A stretch of 64,000 nucleotides of DNA, from NCBI GenBank assembly GCA_018340375.1, contig JAFFJZ010000012.1:5704001-5768000 (forward strand), read 5' to 3'. The stretch is from Gonatopus flavifemur (Eukaryota; Arthropoda; Insecta; Hymenoptera; Dryinidae). A program made the translations under genes and the position numbers. Positions 45,160 to 57,000 of this stretch are shown here, in pieces (within the stretch, counting starts at the first letter, position 1; every line of letters begins with the position of its first letter). The notes beneath the pieces are model-generated. The model saw only the letters and a list, made by a program, of their open reading frames with translations. It was not told the DNA's origin and made no database searches.

Positions 45160-46531
45160 CCTCTGGTAAAAAAAATCTCTCTGAATCTCTGTGAAATCTC
45201 TCTGGATTTCTCTGAATCTCTCTATATTTTGGGACAAATTTCAGAGAGATTCAGAGTAGTTCAGAGGAAGTTAGAGACTTTTCCGATAGTGATACGTTCT
45301 GAATTCTTCAACTTTCTCTGAATCTCTCCGCATATCACTGAATCCCTCAGAATTTTGTATATTTGAATTTCAACGCTCACTCTGAATTTACCTGAATATC
45401 TCTGAATTTCTCTAAATCTCCCGGAATCTAATGTATTCAGATTTCAAAGCTTCTTCTGAATTCCTCTGAATCTCTCTGATTTTCTCTGAATCTCTCTGAA
45501 TTTCTCTAAATATCCCGGAATTTAATGTATTCAGATTTCAAAGCTTCCTCTGAATTCCTCTAAATATCCCGGAATTTAATGTATTCGGATTTCAAAGCTT
45601 CCTCTGAATTCCTCTGAATTTTTCTGAATCTCTCTGGATTTCTCTGAATCTTTCTAAATTCCTGTGAATATTTCTAACAAATTCCACGCACAATTTTTCT
45701 TAATTTATCTTCCTCTGGAAGTCCCTGAAACTTCCAGAAGGCCTCTGAAATGCAAGACCAAGAATTGTACTGAATTCATTCCTCACTGAATTTCCCAGAC
45801 CCCCCCTCCCCGATCTCTCTAAATTCCTCTGAATCTCTCTGAATTTTTCTGAAAAATCCCACGCACAATTTTTCCTAATTCACCCGTCTCTGTGAGTCTC
45901 TGACACTCCCTGAATACCTCTGAAATCCTGAACCAAAAATTTAGCTGAATTAATCTCTCTCTGAATTTCTCTGAATTCCTCTGAATTTCTCTGAATTACG
46001 CTGAACCTTTCCAAATTCTTCTGAATATTCCTGAAAAGCTCTACGCACATATTTCCCCTCATTCACCTGTCTTCGTGAGTCTCTGACACTCCCTGAATAC
46101 CTCTGGAATCCTGAACCAAAAATTTAGCTGAATTAATCTCTCTCTGAATTTCTCTGAATTCCTCTGAATCTCTTTGAATTACTCTGAATCTTTCTAAATT
46201 CCTCTGAATATTTCTGACAAGTTCTACGCACAATTTTTCTGAATTCATCTATCTCTGAAAGCGCCTGACACTCCTTGAACGCCTTTGAAATGCAGGACCA
46301 AGAATTTTACTGAATTTGTTCCTCTCTGAATTTCCCAGAATTTCCCTGCATCTCTCTGAGTTCGAATTTCCCTGAATCCTTCTGAAAAATTCAAAGCACA
46401 AGTTTTCTCAATCCACTAATCTCTGAAATCCTCTGAGCCACGCTGAATTGCTCTGAATTTCTCTGATTATTTCTGAATCTCTCTGAAACGTGAAATTTTC
46501 AGAGCGATTTGGAGAGATTTTTTTACCAGGG
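45160..46531. mobile_element. TIR element filled with CTCTGAATTT minisatellite
   Basis: Ends CTCTGGTAAAAAAAATCTCT (left) and AGAGATTTTTTTACCAGGG (right) are inverted. Almost all the interior is a degenerate ~10-11-bp repeat, CTCTGAATYTC / CTCTGAATTYC. Longer duplications are present (the block at ~45880-46060 repeats at ~46063-46250). The repeat monomer is the same sequence as the subterminal part of the TIR. Confidence 0.8.
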
Positions 46532-47447
46532 TCATAAAACGTTTATTAGAGTTTCTCCGGAAATTCATTCGAGTTTCAATTGAGCATGTTTTAGATGGCA
46601 TTTCAATTAAAATTATGATTTATTTTTTCGGGAAAAAAACTTATATTGAAAAATTGAAACTCCAGTCCCGCCCAGCTCAAATATCGTAGGAATATTGCTG
46701 CAATATGCTGGGTGGGATGAATCTTCGGTAGATCTTCAATGAACGTTCTGTAAACCTCCCTTGAAATTATTCTCAAGCGGACATCGTTACGTTCATCAGA
46801 CTTTCGTCGAATGCTTATGAACCTAAATTTGAGCTCCAACGGAACTTTAGTCTGATCTACACTGTAAAAAATAATCGGAATTTTCCTGTGTACATCAACC
46901 GGAAAATTCCAATCACTGATTAGGAAATCAATTTCCGGTACATTTATATGAAATTTCCTATACATTTATCTGAAAATTCCAAACTTTATGGGATTTTTCC
47001 CAACATTTCACAGTAATTTGCCGGACAAGTTGGGAAAATTCTTAACGCATGTATGTGTTAATTACTTCACATAAATGAATAGACGGAGAAAAATGCAGCT
47101 CAAAAGGATGGTAATCTTTAATTGAAAATTGGAGAATATTTCTTGAAATCTGAGAATGTTTCTTAAAATCTAAGAATTTTTCTTAAGTTCTGTCTATGTT
47201 TCCTGGAAGTATTTCGAAACTGACATTTCAACGTTCGTAGAACCTTCGTCAAACGTTTGTGAATCTAAAAGTTAGCTTTTATGAACCTTCAGCTCGATCT
47301 ACACAGATCTAATTTGAACATTCGTTGAAGCTTCGTGTTCCCTTCGGGAATAAAGTTTTTCTCGATTAAAAGTCGTGAACCTAAATTTTTATCTGTAAAA
47401 AATGGATCAGGCGATTGAAAGAAGTGCCGATTCTTCATTTATCACTT
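46532..47447. other. Intergenic with a CACTGTAAAAAATAATCGG repeat
   Basis: 46859-47054 starts CACTGTAAAAAATAATCGG and is related over its length to 61090-61285 (words TTCCGGTACA, TTTTATGGGATT, AACGCA). It is a dispersed repeat, perhaps a CACTG half-element. The rest holds GAACGTTC-type words, with nothing else recognised. Confidence 0.5.
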
Positions 47448-47606
47448 CCCTAGTAGCACAAGGATGTTTGTAATATTCTATAGATATCCATAGAACATTC
47501 AAATATGCGAAAATATTCTATGGATGTTCATAGGACATTCAAAACGTATCAACATACGTTCTGTGCATGTTCATAGAATATTCCAAACATCCTTGTACTA
47601 CTTGGG
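47448..47606. mobile_element. Short CCC(A/T)AGTAG-ended MITE
   Basis: 159 bp, ends CCCTAGTAGCACAAGGATGT and ACATCCTTGTACTACTTGGG. The interior is made of ATTCTATGGATRTCCATAG-like words. Confidence 0.78.
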
Positions 47607-48130
47607 TTATAATACGGTCTCAAAGTGAACAGGTAATTCTATAAAATGTAAACATTGATGAGCCGGAATTAAAAACCACTTACATGTTTCAATTTTCGAC
47701 AATGATTGCCGGTCAACAAACGATGACGTCGTTGCAGTTTGAATTGTTTATCGATAAGAAATAATGATCGAAAATGGAAAATGCGAGTGGTCTTTTATTC
47801 AAGTTCATCAAAATTCTTTTACGTGACAACTACGTAAACGATTCGAACTGTCGAAGATGACGTTCTTACAGTTTGAATTGTTTCTCGATAGGGAATATTG
47901 ATCGAAAGTTGGAAAATGCCAATGCTGTTTGAATGCATAAAATATATGGTGCTGTTTGGGTAACAATATATTTCACGATATTATTTCTCCATTTGGGCAA
48001 CATGTACATGACGGCCCCGGTATGTATGAATTTTGGTCTCACTTTAGTCCAGTCCTGGCCCCATATCGGCAGGATGGGGACCCATGCTGGATCAGCGTAG
48101 ATTCCATTGTGCGTACATGTGGGGGAGATA
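47607..48130. other. Intergenic, nothing firm
   Basis: GTTTGAATTGTTTMTCGATA occurs twice (47735 and 47870). Around 48010-48110 are GGCCCCATAT/GGGACCCATG words like those in 17780-18130. Confidence 0.35.
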
Positions 48131-48356
48131 CCCTGGTAAAAAATTTCTGTTCAATCCCATTGATTAATGAGATTCAATGCAAAGTTTGCAATCGCAAATA
48201 ACTATTCCAACCTATTGAATTCTCATTGAATCCCATTAATCTAATCGGTTCCAATGGGTTTCAACGGGTTTGAACAAGTGTGAATGGTCATATACCGTTA
48301 CAAAGTTTGTATTAAATATCATTAATTAATGGGATTCAATAGACTTTGAACCAGGG
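48131..48356. mobile_element. CCCTGG-ended small element
   Basis: Ends CCCTGGTAAAAAATTTC and AGACTTTGAACCAGGG. The interior repeats CCCATTRATTAATGRGATTCAA in both orientations. Confidence 0.6.
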
Positions 48357-49001
48357 TGATATATTACAGATGAAGAGAACGAAAGATCTGATGAAGAAAT
48401 CAAGAATTGTGATTTCCTGATCTTTTCTGTAAAAAATGTCTTTCCGTGCAGTTGTGATGATATTTTTGTAAGGGAATGGTCTTCGTCCACGATTGTAACC
48501 GTGATTTTCTGTGAAAGAGGAAAAAATTTCAACCGCATCGATGACTACATTCTTCCGTAAAGCAATTGATAAGCGATTTGAAAGTGAATTTCTTCCATCA
48601 ATCATCGTGTATCGATTGCCCTAGCATTTGAATCGTTCATTATTCATTGAATTTTATGAATCACGATCATTAATGAATCAATACATCGAGAAAACGGTAT
48701 ACTTGAAAGCAATTTACTATGCTCGAAATGCCTCCGAATCTCAGTTTATATTTTTCTTAACGTGATTTATGCTTGAGTCGAATGAATCAGTGTGAAATAC
48801 GGTATGTGGAACTCATTCGTACCTTGCGAAATTTTTGCATCGTATCGTCATATTTTCGATTCAAGTGGTTATCCTGTTGGAAAAGTTGGAAATGTTTTTT
48901 GAAAATTTGCTTCTAAGAGTCACTGAAATGAAATCTTGGAAAAACTTATCATATCGTATGAAAAACAAAGACTCCAATTTTGATTGTTCATATAATAGTT
49001 A
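48357..49001. other. Intergenic, nothing recognised
   Basis: No gene or repeat recognised. Confidence 0.4.
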
Positions 49002-49003
49002 TA

Positions 49004-49575
49004 CAGGGTGTTTCATAATCCACTGAAAATACTTCAGAGGCGTTATTCTGTAGCCAAAATGCAATAATGTCCCGTTTGGAAAAAAGTTTCTGGAGGCTTA
49101 GTTTTTGAGCTATGAGCATTTTTAGATTTTTTTTCAAATCCAAATAACTCAGAAGCATTATGTTTTACATTCTTGAGCTTAACACCATTCTCTACGTTGG
49201 AAAACGCCAGATCTCTAGGGAGAGATTCAACTATCTTATCATTCTTTGTTTCGGAGCTATAATAATTGAAAGTTGCTGAATTCTGATTGGCTAGAAGCCA
49301 GAAAATTTCAAATCACTGTAGCTCTGTAACAAAGAATGATAGGATAGTTGAATTTTGTCCTCAGAGAACCGGCGTTTTATATCTTAGAGAATGGTGTTGA
49401 GCTCAAGAATGTAGAATATAATGCTTTTGAGTTATTTAAATTTGAAAAAAAATCTAAAAATGCTCATAGCTCAAAAACTGAGCCTCCAAACAATTTTTTC
49501 CAAACAGGAAATCATTGCATTTTGGATGCAGAATAACGCCTCTGAAGTGCTTTCAGCGAATTACGAAACGACCGG
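49004..49575. mobile_element. Foldback element, CAGGGTGTTTC end
   Basis: Arms of roughly 240 bp pair through ACTTCAGAGGCGTTATTCTG, GAGCTATGAGCATTTTTAGA and TAACAAAGAATGATAGGATA, with several mismatches. TA on both sides (49002-49003 and 49576-49577). It ends exactly where the 11.2-kb unit begins. Confidence 0.82.
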
Positions 49576-50028
49576 TACACTGTAAAAAAAATCGGTAAAT
49601 TTACCGAACTTTCCTGCGGGAATCGTCCAAAACTGGTTCGGTGAAAAGTTTTACCGAAGATAGTTCGGTAAAACTCAGGTACCATGATTTTACCGATGTC
49701 GTTCGGGAAAATTTTTGTCCATGATATGTGGAATTGGAAAAAATTTCGAGGTGGAAAAAAACTACTCGTAGTGACAGGTTTTTTAATCATTTCAGAAGAT
49801 TTTGAATCAAATGGATCATACGAGGAAAACATTTTTTTCATGTTTACCTTTATCTTGAATCAGGAGTTATAGAGAAAATTTCGAGTTTTGAAAAAAAAAA
49901 CGTACTGGCAGGGACGAGTTTTTTATTCGATTCAACAGATTTGGAATCGAATGGTCCTTATGGGAAACACAATTTTTTTTCACTTCTTCCTTTATTTCGA
50001 ATCAGGACTTGGGAAAAAATTCCAGGTG

Positions 50029-51699
50029 CACTGAGAAAAATTGTGTGTAGTCAGATCTACTATAAATGTAGAGTTACTGCATCGATAGTTGCATGAAATA
50101 CCAACTCAGTTGTAATTAATGTATTCACAGTTAACGGAAGTATATGACAGGAAACTCTATTGTATAGTTCGTTTTCGGGATAACTCAGTTTTTATAGTTA
50201 CATCAAAAACATTTTATGGTTTCGTGATATATGGAAAAAGTTTCGCTACATATTATAACTGAAATTATTCTGATAGCTGGTAGGGAATTTATGATAACTA
50301 TATAATAAAGTTGAAACATCTTTTTGCTACGAAGCTAAGAACTTCAATTGTTTACAGTGTGAAGAGAGAACTTTGTCGGTGATTGTTTTTTTATTAATTC
50401 ATTTTGATCGTTGTTTCGATGAATGTCAATCTCCAAAAAATTTATCAAAAGAACTTCAAGGTAAGTTGAAACGTAAGCTCATTTGCGCTTAATACTTTTA
50501 CATATTTTACTTATTTCCATGATTTGGGTAGAAATATCTATAATGGTAAAGAATTTTTGTACTGAATATGCTCGGGACCAACAGTTCTGGTTTAACCTCC
50601 GTATCAAACACGTTGCAAGAAGTCTGTAACATTTTGCTAAGCCAGGTGGAAGTTAATTTTGACTGAAATACCTTACTAGAAAGACAACAAAAGTTGTGAT
50701 ACATTATAGAAGTAACCCTGGTTAGAAAACTCCATAAAATCCACTCAAATCAAATTGAATGGGATTTGTTAAGGACTTTGTCCAGGTTTCAATAAGATTT
50801 GGCAAAATTCAATGAGTTTCGCGTTGAAATAGCACGTTGAACATACAAGAAATATTCCAAACAAATTTCACAAAAGAGTAAAAAATCGTTGCTTAACATT
50901 CAAATATCTGATAAGTTTTCTTGCCCATCAATCAAATTCGTTACAATAAATATATTTTTCAAATGCACCGAGTTATTGTTATTTTTCTCTCTTTCATTAA
51001 CCAAAACTTTCATTTTTATCTTGCAATACATTCTGTCAATATTTTTAATTACGCTCAGTATACTGGGAGAACAATTTATTCGGATGCGGCGAAATGCACT
51101 GAGAGAAATTTCTATAATATGTGTAATACAAATAGGGATAGCTATAATTTATAATTGAATGTTATTCAAAATAAATGTACTTCGTTAAATATAATCTCAT
51201 TCGAAGTGCATGTGACATAATTTAATAAATTTCAACTATATAGATTGGGTCTCATCGTAATATCAAAAAGAAATATTTTATTCGTCACATTCAAACTAAC
51301 TGTTCTTTCAACGCGTTATTCATATGAACTTGTGCACATATATGTTAAACAAATGGTCGTTGAATTTTTTGAAATCCGATTAGGATATTTAAAACAACTA
51401 TAGTTTAAAGTTAGCTCAATTCCATACTGTGTTTTTCGGAACACATTTCGAAAACTCATAATAACTACTTTTGAAACTTGAAACAAATACTTGAATTTTC
51501 ATTCCCTCTTAGTTTTTTTTTTATACTCGTCACAATTCATGTTTATAATTGAAATGAATGCGCAATTATAGTTGATCTGAATCACAGTCTGCTGTTTGAT
51601 CAAACATTAATATTATGGTTATCCTCAAAACAAACTACAATTTTAGAGTTGCCAGAAACTTTTTTTTACAGTTTCTATCACTGCAGATTTTTCTCAGTG
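50029..51699. mobile_element. CACTGAGAAAAAT-ended element
   Basis: Ends CACTGAGAAAAA and TTTTTCTCAGTG; TG precedes the left end and CG follows the right. The 1.67-kb AT-rich interior has no transposase; it may hold a further CACTGAGAGAAATT end near 51096. Confidence 0.6.
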
Positions 51700-51930
51700 C
51701 GGATTTTCTCCAAACAACTTCGGAAGTTTGTGGGAAAAAGTTTTTGTAATCCATGAGAGGACTTGGAAAAAATTTCGAGTTTTGAAAAAAAACGTACTGG
51801 CAGGGACAATTTTGTTAGCACGGTCCTGAAAATTGACCAAATGTAACTGAAAGTTCACACCTTGTCTATCTTTTTGTGTATTCTAAATATGGAACATATA
51901 TGGACCTCCAAGGTAGCTATCCAGCATGTC

Positions 51931-52005
51931 GCGCCATAGCTCAGCGGTTAGATCTTAGGTTTCAGTCGGTAGGCAGGTAGGAATGTAGGTTCGAATCCCG
52001 CTAGG
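51931..52005 (+). repeat. tRNA-like pol III sequence
   Basis: An A box (TAGCTCAGCGG, 51937-51947) and a perfect B box (GGTTCGAATCC, 51988-51998) are present with tRNA-like spacing. The acceptor ends do not pair, so this is a tRNA pseudogene or SINE head rather than a functional tRNA. Confidence 0.55.
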
Positions 52006-53160
52006 TAGGTATGATTCTCTCTTCATCTAGATGAGTGATCAAGTTCCTCAGTGATCTTGAAACACAAGGAGTATGCGAAATCAGTTCGTGTGATAAAATA
52101 TCTATGAATACCCTGGTGGAAATATTTCTCCGAATTTTTCGCCGCTCATAGTCACTTCTCCGAATTGGAAGATTCAGGTTTTTCCCGAATTTCTTCTCGA
52201 AAGATTACATTTTTTTCCGAATTATTCATTTTCCAGCGTAATTTATTTCGTGATCGAAATATTTCTCCAATCTTTTCCGACTCACTCCGAAATTTCCTCC
52301 GATTTATCCAGATTTTCTCTAAATTTCAAATTGAATTCACGAATTTCTCCGAAATACTCCGCCTCAAATGATTTTTCTGAATCAAAAGTTCAGATTTTCT
52401 CCGAATTCTTTCTGAAATGATTATAGTATTCTTCGAATTATTCATATTCTTAACATAATTCATTCCATAATCAGAATATTTTTCCGAATTTCTCCTAACT
52501 ACTTCTGAGGGAGGATGGGAACTGTTCTACTTAGCCTTTGACAATCTTCCCGTTTTTTCCGAAAATTCCCTAATGTATGGAAATTTGAATATAGATAAAA
52601 TTCGGAGAACTTCGGAGAGGCAGGTCCTTTCCACCTGTTTTCGTAGACATTCGAAGACAATCTGATTAATCCATCCCGCGTTTAAATGTTGGTGAGTGAT
52701 CCGAATTCCTCCAAATTTTCTCGAAAAAAACATGCCAATGAATCTTCAAAAATATTTCCGATTTCCTCCGAATTTTTCCTCAGCGTATAACAAGAACAAC
52801 TTGCCAAGAAATTCGGTGAATCTTTCATATGCTAGCTCTTTCTGTAGAAATCCGAGAAAAATCAGAATAATTCCTTTCTTCGAAGAATTTAGATCATTTG
52901 TCCAAATTTCTCCGAACTACTTCTGAGGGAAGATTGGAACTGTTCTATTCAACCTTTGACAATCCCCCCGATTCCCTCCGAAAATTCTCCAATGTATGGA
53001 AATTTGAATATAGATAAAGTTCGGAGAATTTCGGAGAGGCAGGTCCTTCCCACCTTTTTTCGTAGCCATTCGAAAACAATCGGAATAATCCATCACGCGT
53101 TCAAATGCTGGTGAGTGATCCAAATTCCTCTGAATTTTCTTGAGAAATACATGCCAATAA

Positions 53161-53267
53161 CCCTAACAGCACAACGTGTTTCTGGGACGTTTTCTGAACG
53201 TTCAGGAAACCTTCCCTACGTTCTATAAACCTTCAATAAACGTTCCAGTGGCACGTTGTGCTGTCTG
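53161..53267. mobile_element. Short CCCTAA-CAGCAC MITE
   Basis: Begins CCCTAACAGCACAACGTG and ends CACGTTGTGCTGTCTGG (imperfect at the tip). The interior has AACGTTC words. The same family occurs at 58958-59064. Confidence 0.65.
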
Positions 53268-53605
53268 GAAAATCTTCAAACATATATCCGATTTCCTCCG
53301 AATTTTCCCTCAGTCTGACGAAAAATCATGCCCAGAAATCCACTAAACCCTACGTTTGTTACATGTTATCGGAGGAATTCGGAGAAAATCGGAATACTCA
53401 GATCGATTGAACAATTCAAGTAATTTATATGACTTTTTCTAAATTGCTTCTGAGAAGCTGTGGGAATAGTTGCATCCAATTTCTGAAAATTTCCCGGATC
53501 CTCTTCGAACATTCCTTAATATACCAGGTGTGTAAGTATGAAACCGGAATATGCCCATAGGTGGCGCTAGATGTCGATTGCAGTTATCGACACATCACGT
53601 CAGCG

Positions 53606-53771
53606 CAGTGATGCCAGCATTTGGTCGACCGAGTCGATTTTCCCTCTCCATCACATCTGTCTGTATAGAAATTCCACACACACAATCGAACCTCCGACAA
53701 AAGAAATTTGATTGTATACAGCGTGATGGAGGGGGAAAATCGACTCGGTCGACCAAATGCTGGCATCACTG
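53606..53771. mobile_element. hAT-like foldback MITE inside mariner copy 2
   Basis: 166 bp, inverted ends CAGTGATGCCAGCATTTGGT running on through CGACCGAGTCGATTTTCCC. An exact 8-bp duplication CGTCAGCG flanks it (53598-53605 and 53772-53779). Fits hAT. Confidence 0.9.
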
Positions 53772-53795
53772 CGTCAGCGGTGTCTTGTTATTGTA

Positions 53796-54000
53796 CACGG
53801 AGAGAAATTTGTAGTTAAATTTACTATGTTATTATTGTTCCCGAGGAACAGACTGAATTCTGTCAGATTTTACTATGAAGGGCATATTTTTACTATGGTA
53901 CAACAATAGAATGCTGATCATATTGACTATGTTTTATGGGGGAACCCGTCATAGTGCAGTCTGTTCCTCGGGAACAATAATAACATAGTAAATTTAACTG
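53796..54000. mobile_element. CACGG-family foldback MITE, right tip missing
   Basis: Starts CACGGAGAGAAATTTGTAGT after a TA. The arms pair through TTATTATTGTTCCCGAGGAA and AAATTTACTATG, but the right arm stops at AAATTTAACT. Mariner sequence resumes there, so the last ~20 bp of the element have been lost. Confidence 0.75.
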
Positions 54001-54059
54001 ATATCCAAAAAAGATTTCCAACTCAAAATAACACGAGTTTCATTCAGTAGCATTAGTTT

Positions 54060-57000
54060 CAGGGTACCCAAGCATTAATGGGAGCTGGAGTTTGCCGAAC
54101 GAGCGCCCTTGCGTCAGAGGGCACTGATGTTCTCACTAACACAAATATGATTTGGTATCCGTGTGCACAAACTCTGACGCAAACGTCCATTCCGCTGGAA
54201 CAGCCAAATGAGCACAATCCAATATGAACTATATGAGAATTTTTCGCTTTTTTTTTGCTAATTTTTTGCTATAATATCGAATTTTTCGCTCCGGTAGTTT
54301 TCGAGAAAATGAAGGTTGTGTCAGCGGAACAGTTCCGCTGGAACAACCATTGATATAGGGGGCATGAAATGGTAAAAGGAATGCATAGGAATTATTCGCT
54401 TTTTATTTGCTCCAAGAATATGCTAGATTAATCTCATTTAAACCCAAGGATAAGGGAATAACAGATATTCGTGAGGAAAATGGAATACTTGGATATTGGG
54501 ACGGAGAGATATCGTCATAGGAGAGAAGATTTCTTGGGGACTTTGGCATTGTAGATCATACGTTAGGGAGACAGCTGTGCATACTAATCGAGGTGTGGAC
54601 GAGTATAGAGTGTAGAAAGAAATTGGAATTTGAAAGTATGAATTATGCTGGAAATCTATACTTGTGAAATATTCACAAAATGTGAAATATTCGCGATTTT
54701 CTAATCACACTTTGTTTTTCGGAGTCAAGGAGACGGTTTTGGCTGAGGTATGAATCGGAATAGTTGCGGTAAACCTCAAACGATAAGGTGAGAACCAGCA
54801 AAAAAATCCAGGATGGCTAAGAGCAGAGCAAAGAAATCGAGGGTCGCTGGAGGTCCCGAATATTCGCGATTTTTTCGTCAAACTTTGGCTTTCTGGAACC
54901 AAGCCACGTTTTTCCCTCATGTAAGCATCAGAATAGTTGCACCACAAGCCCTACGACCAGGTGATCATCAGCAAAAAAATCCAGGACAGTGTAGAGCAGA
55001 GCAAAAAAATCGAGGCTCGCTGGAAATCTCCAATATTCGCGATTTTCTCATCAAACTTTGTTTTTCGGAGTCCAGATGCCGTTTTCGCTTCATGTATCAT
55101 CCGGAATAGTTGTAGTACACCTCCAAAAATGAGGTGAGAACCAGCAAAAAAATCCAGGATGGTATCGAGCAGAGCGAAAAAAATGGAGGGTCGCTGGAAG
55201 TTTCGAATATTCGCGATTTTTTCGTCAAACTTTGGTTTTCTGGAACCAAGCCACGTTTTTCCCTCATATAAGCATCAGAATACTCGAACCACAACCCCTA
55301 CGACCAGGTGATAATCAGCAAAAGAATCCAGGACAGTGTAGAGCAGAGCAAAAAAATCGAGGCTCGCTGGAAATCTCCAATATTCGCGATTTTCTCATCA
55401 AACTTTGTTTTTCGGAGTCCAGATGCCGTTTTCGCTCCATGTATCATCCGGAATAGTTGTAGTACACCTCCAAAGATGAGGTGGGAACCAGCAAAAGAAT
55501 CCAGGATGGTATAGAGCAGAGCAAAAAAATCGAGGCTCGCTGGAAGTTTCGAATAGTTGCGATTTTTTCGTCAAACTTTGGTTTTCTGGAACCAAGCCAC
55601 GTTTTTCCCTCATATAAGCATCAGAATACTCGAACCACAACCCCTACGACCAGGTGATAATCAGCAAAAGAATCCAGGACAGTGTAGAGCAGAGCAAAAA
55701 AATCGAGGGTCGCTGGAAATGTCCAATATTCGCGATTTTCTCATCAAACTTTGTTTTCCGGAGTCCAGATGCCGTTTCCGCTCCATGTATCATCTGGAAT
55801 AGTTGTAGTACACCTCCAAAAATGAGGTGGGAACCAGCGAAAAAATCCAGGATGGTATAGAGCAGAGCAAAAAAATCGAGGGTCGCTGGAGGTCCCGAAT
55901 ATTCGCGATTTTTTCGTCAAACTTTGGCTTTCTGGAACCAAGCCACGTGTTTCCCTCATATAAGCATCAGAATAGTTGCACCACAAACCCTACGACCAGG
56001 TGATGATCAGCAAAAAAATCCAGGACAGTGTAGAGCAGAGCAAAAAAATCGAGGGTCGCTGGAAATGTCCAATATTCGCGATTTTCTCATCAAACTTTGT
56101 TTTTCGGAGTCCAGATGCCGTTTTCGCTTCATGTATCATCCGGAATAGTTGTAGTACACCTCCAAAAATGAGGTGAGAACCAGCAAAAAAATCCAGGATG
56201 GTATCGAGCAGAGCGAAAAAAATGGAGGGTCGCTGGAAGTTTCGAATATTCGCGATTTTTTCGTCAAACTTTGGTTTTCTGGAACCAAGCCACGTTTTTC
56301 CCTCATATAAGCATCAGAATACTCGAACCACAACCCCTACGACCAGGTGATAATCAGCAAAAGAATCCAGGACAGTGTAGAGCAGAGCAAAAAAATCGAG
56401 GGTTGCTGGAAATGTCCAATATTCGCGATTTTCTCATCAAACTTTGTTTTTCGGAGTCCAGATGCCGTTTTCGCTCCATGTATCATCCGGAATAGTTGTA
56501 GTACACCTCCAAAGATGAGGTGGGAACCAGCAAAAGAATCCAGGATGGTATAGAGCAGAGCAAAAAAATCGAGGCTCGCTGGAAGTTTCGAATAGTTGCG
56601 ATTTTTTCGTCAAACTTTGGTTTTCTGGAACCAAGCCACGTTTTTCCCTCATATAAGCATCAGAATACTCGAACCACAACCCCTACGACCAGGTGATAAT
56701 CAGCAAAAGAATCCAGGACAGTGTAGAGCAGAGCAAAAAAATCGAGGGTCGCTGGAAATGTCCAATATTCGCGATTTTCTCATCAAACTTTGTTTTCCGG
56801 AGTCCAGATGCCGTTTCCGCTCCATGTATCATCTGGAATAGTTGTAGTACACCTCCAAAAATGAGGTGGGAACCAGCGAAAAAATCCAGGATGGTATAGA
56901 GCAGAGCAAAAAAATCGAGGGTCGCTGGAGGTCCCGAATATTCGCGATTTTTTCGTCAAACTTTGGCTTTCTGGAACCAAGCCACGTGTTTCCCTCATAT

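Noticed and set aside
51931..52005. Functional tRNA gene
   Set aside because: A and B boxes are present but the acceptor stem does not pair; kept only as a tRNA-like repeat.
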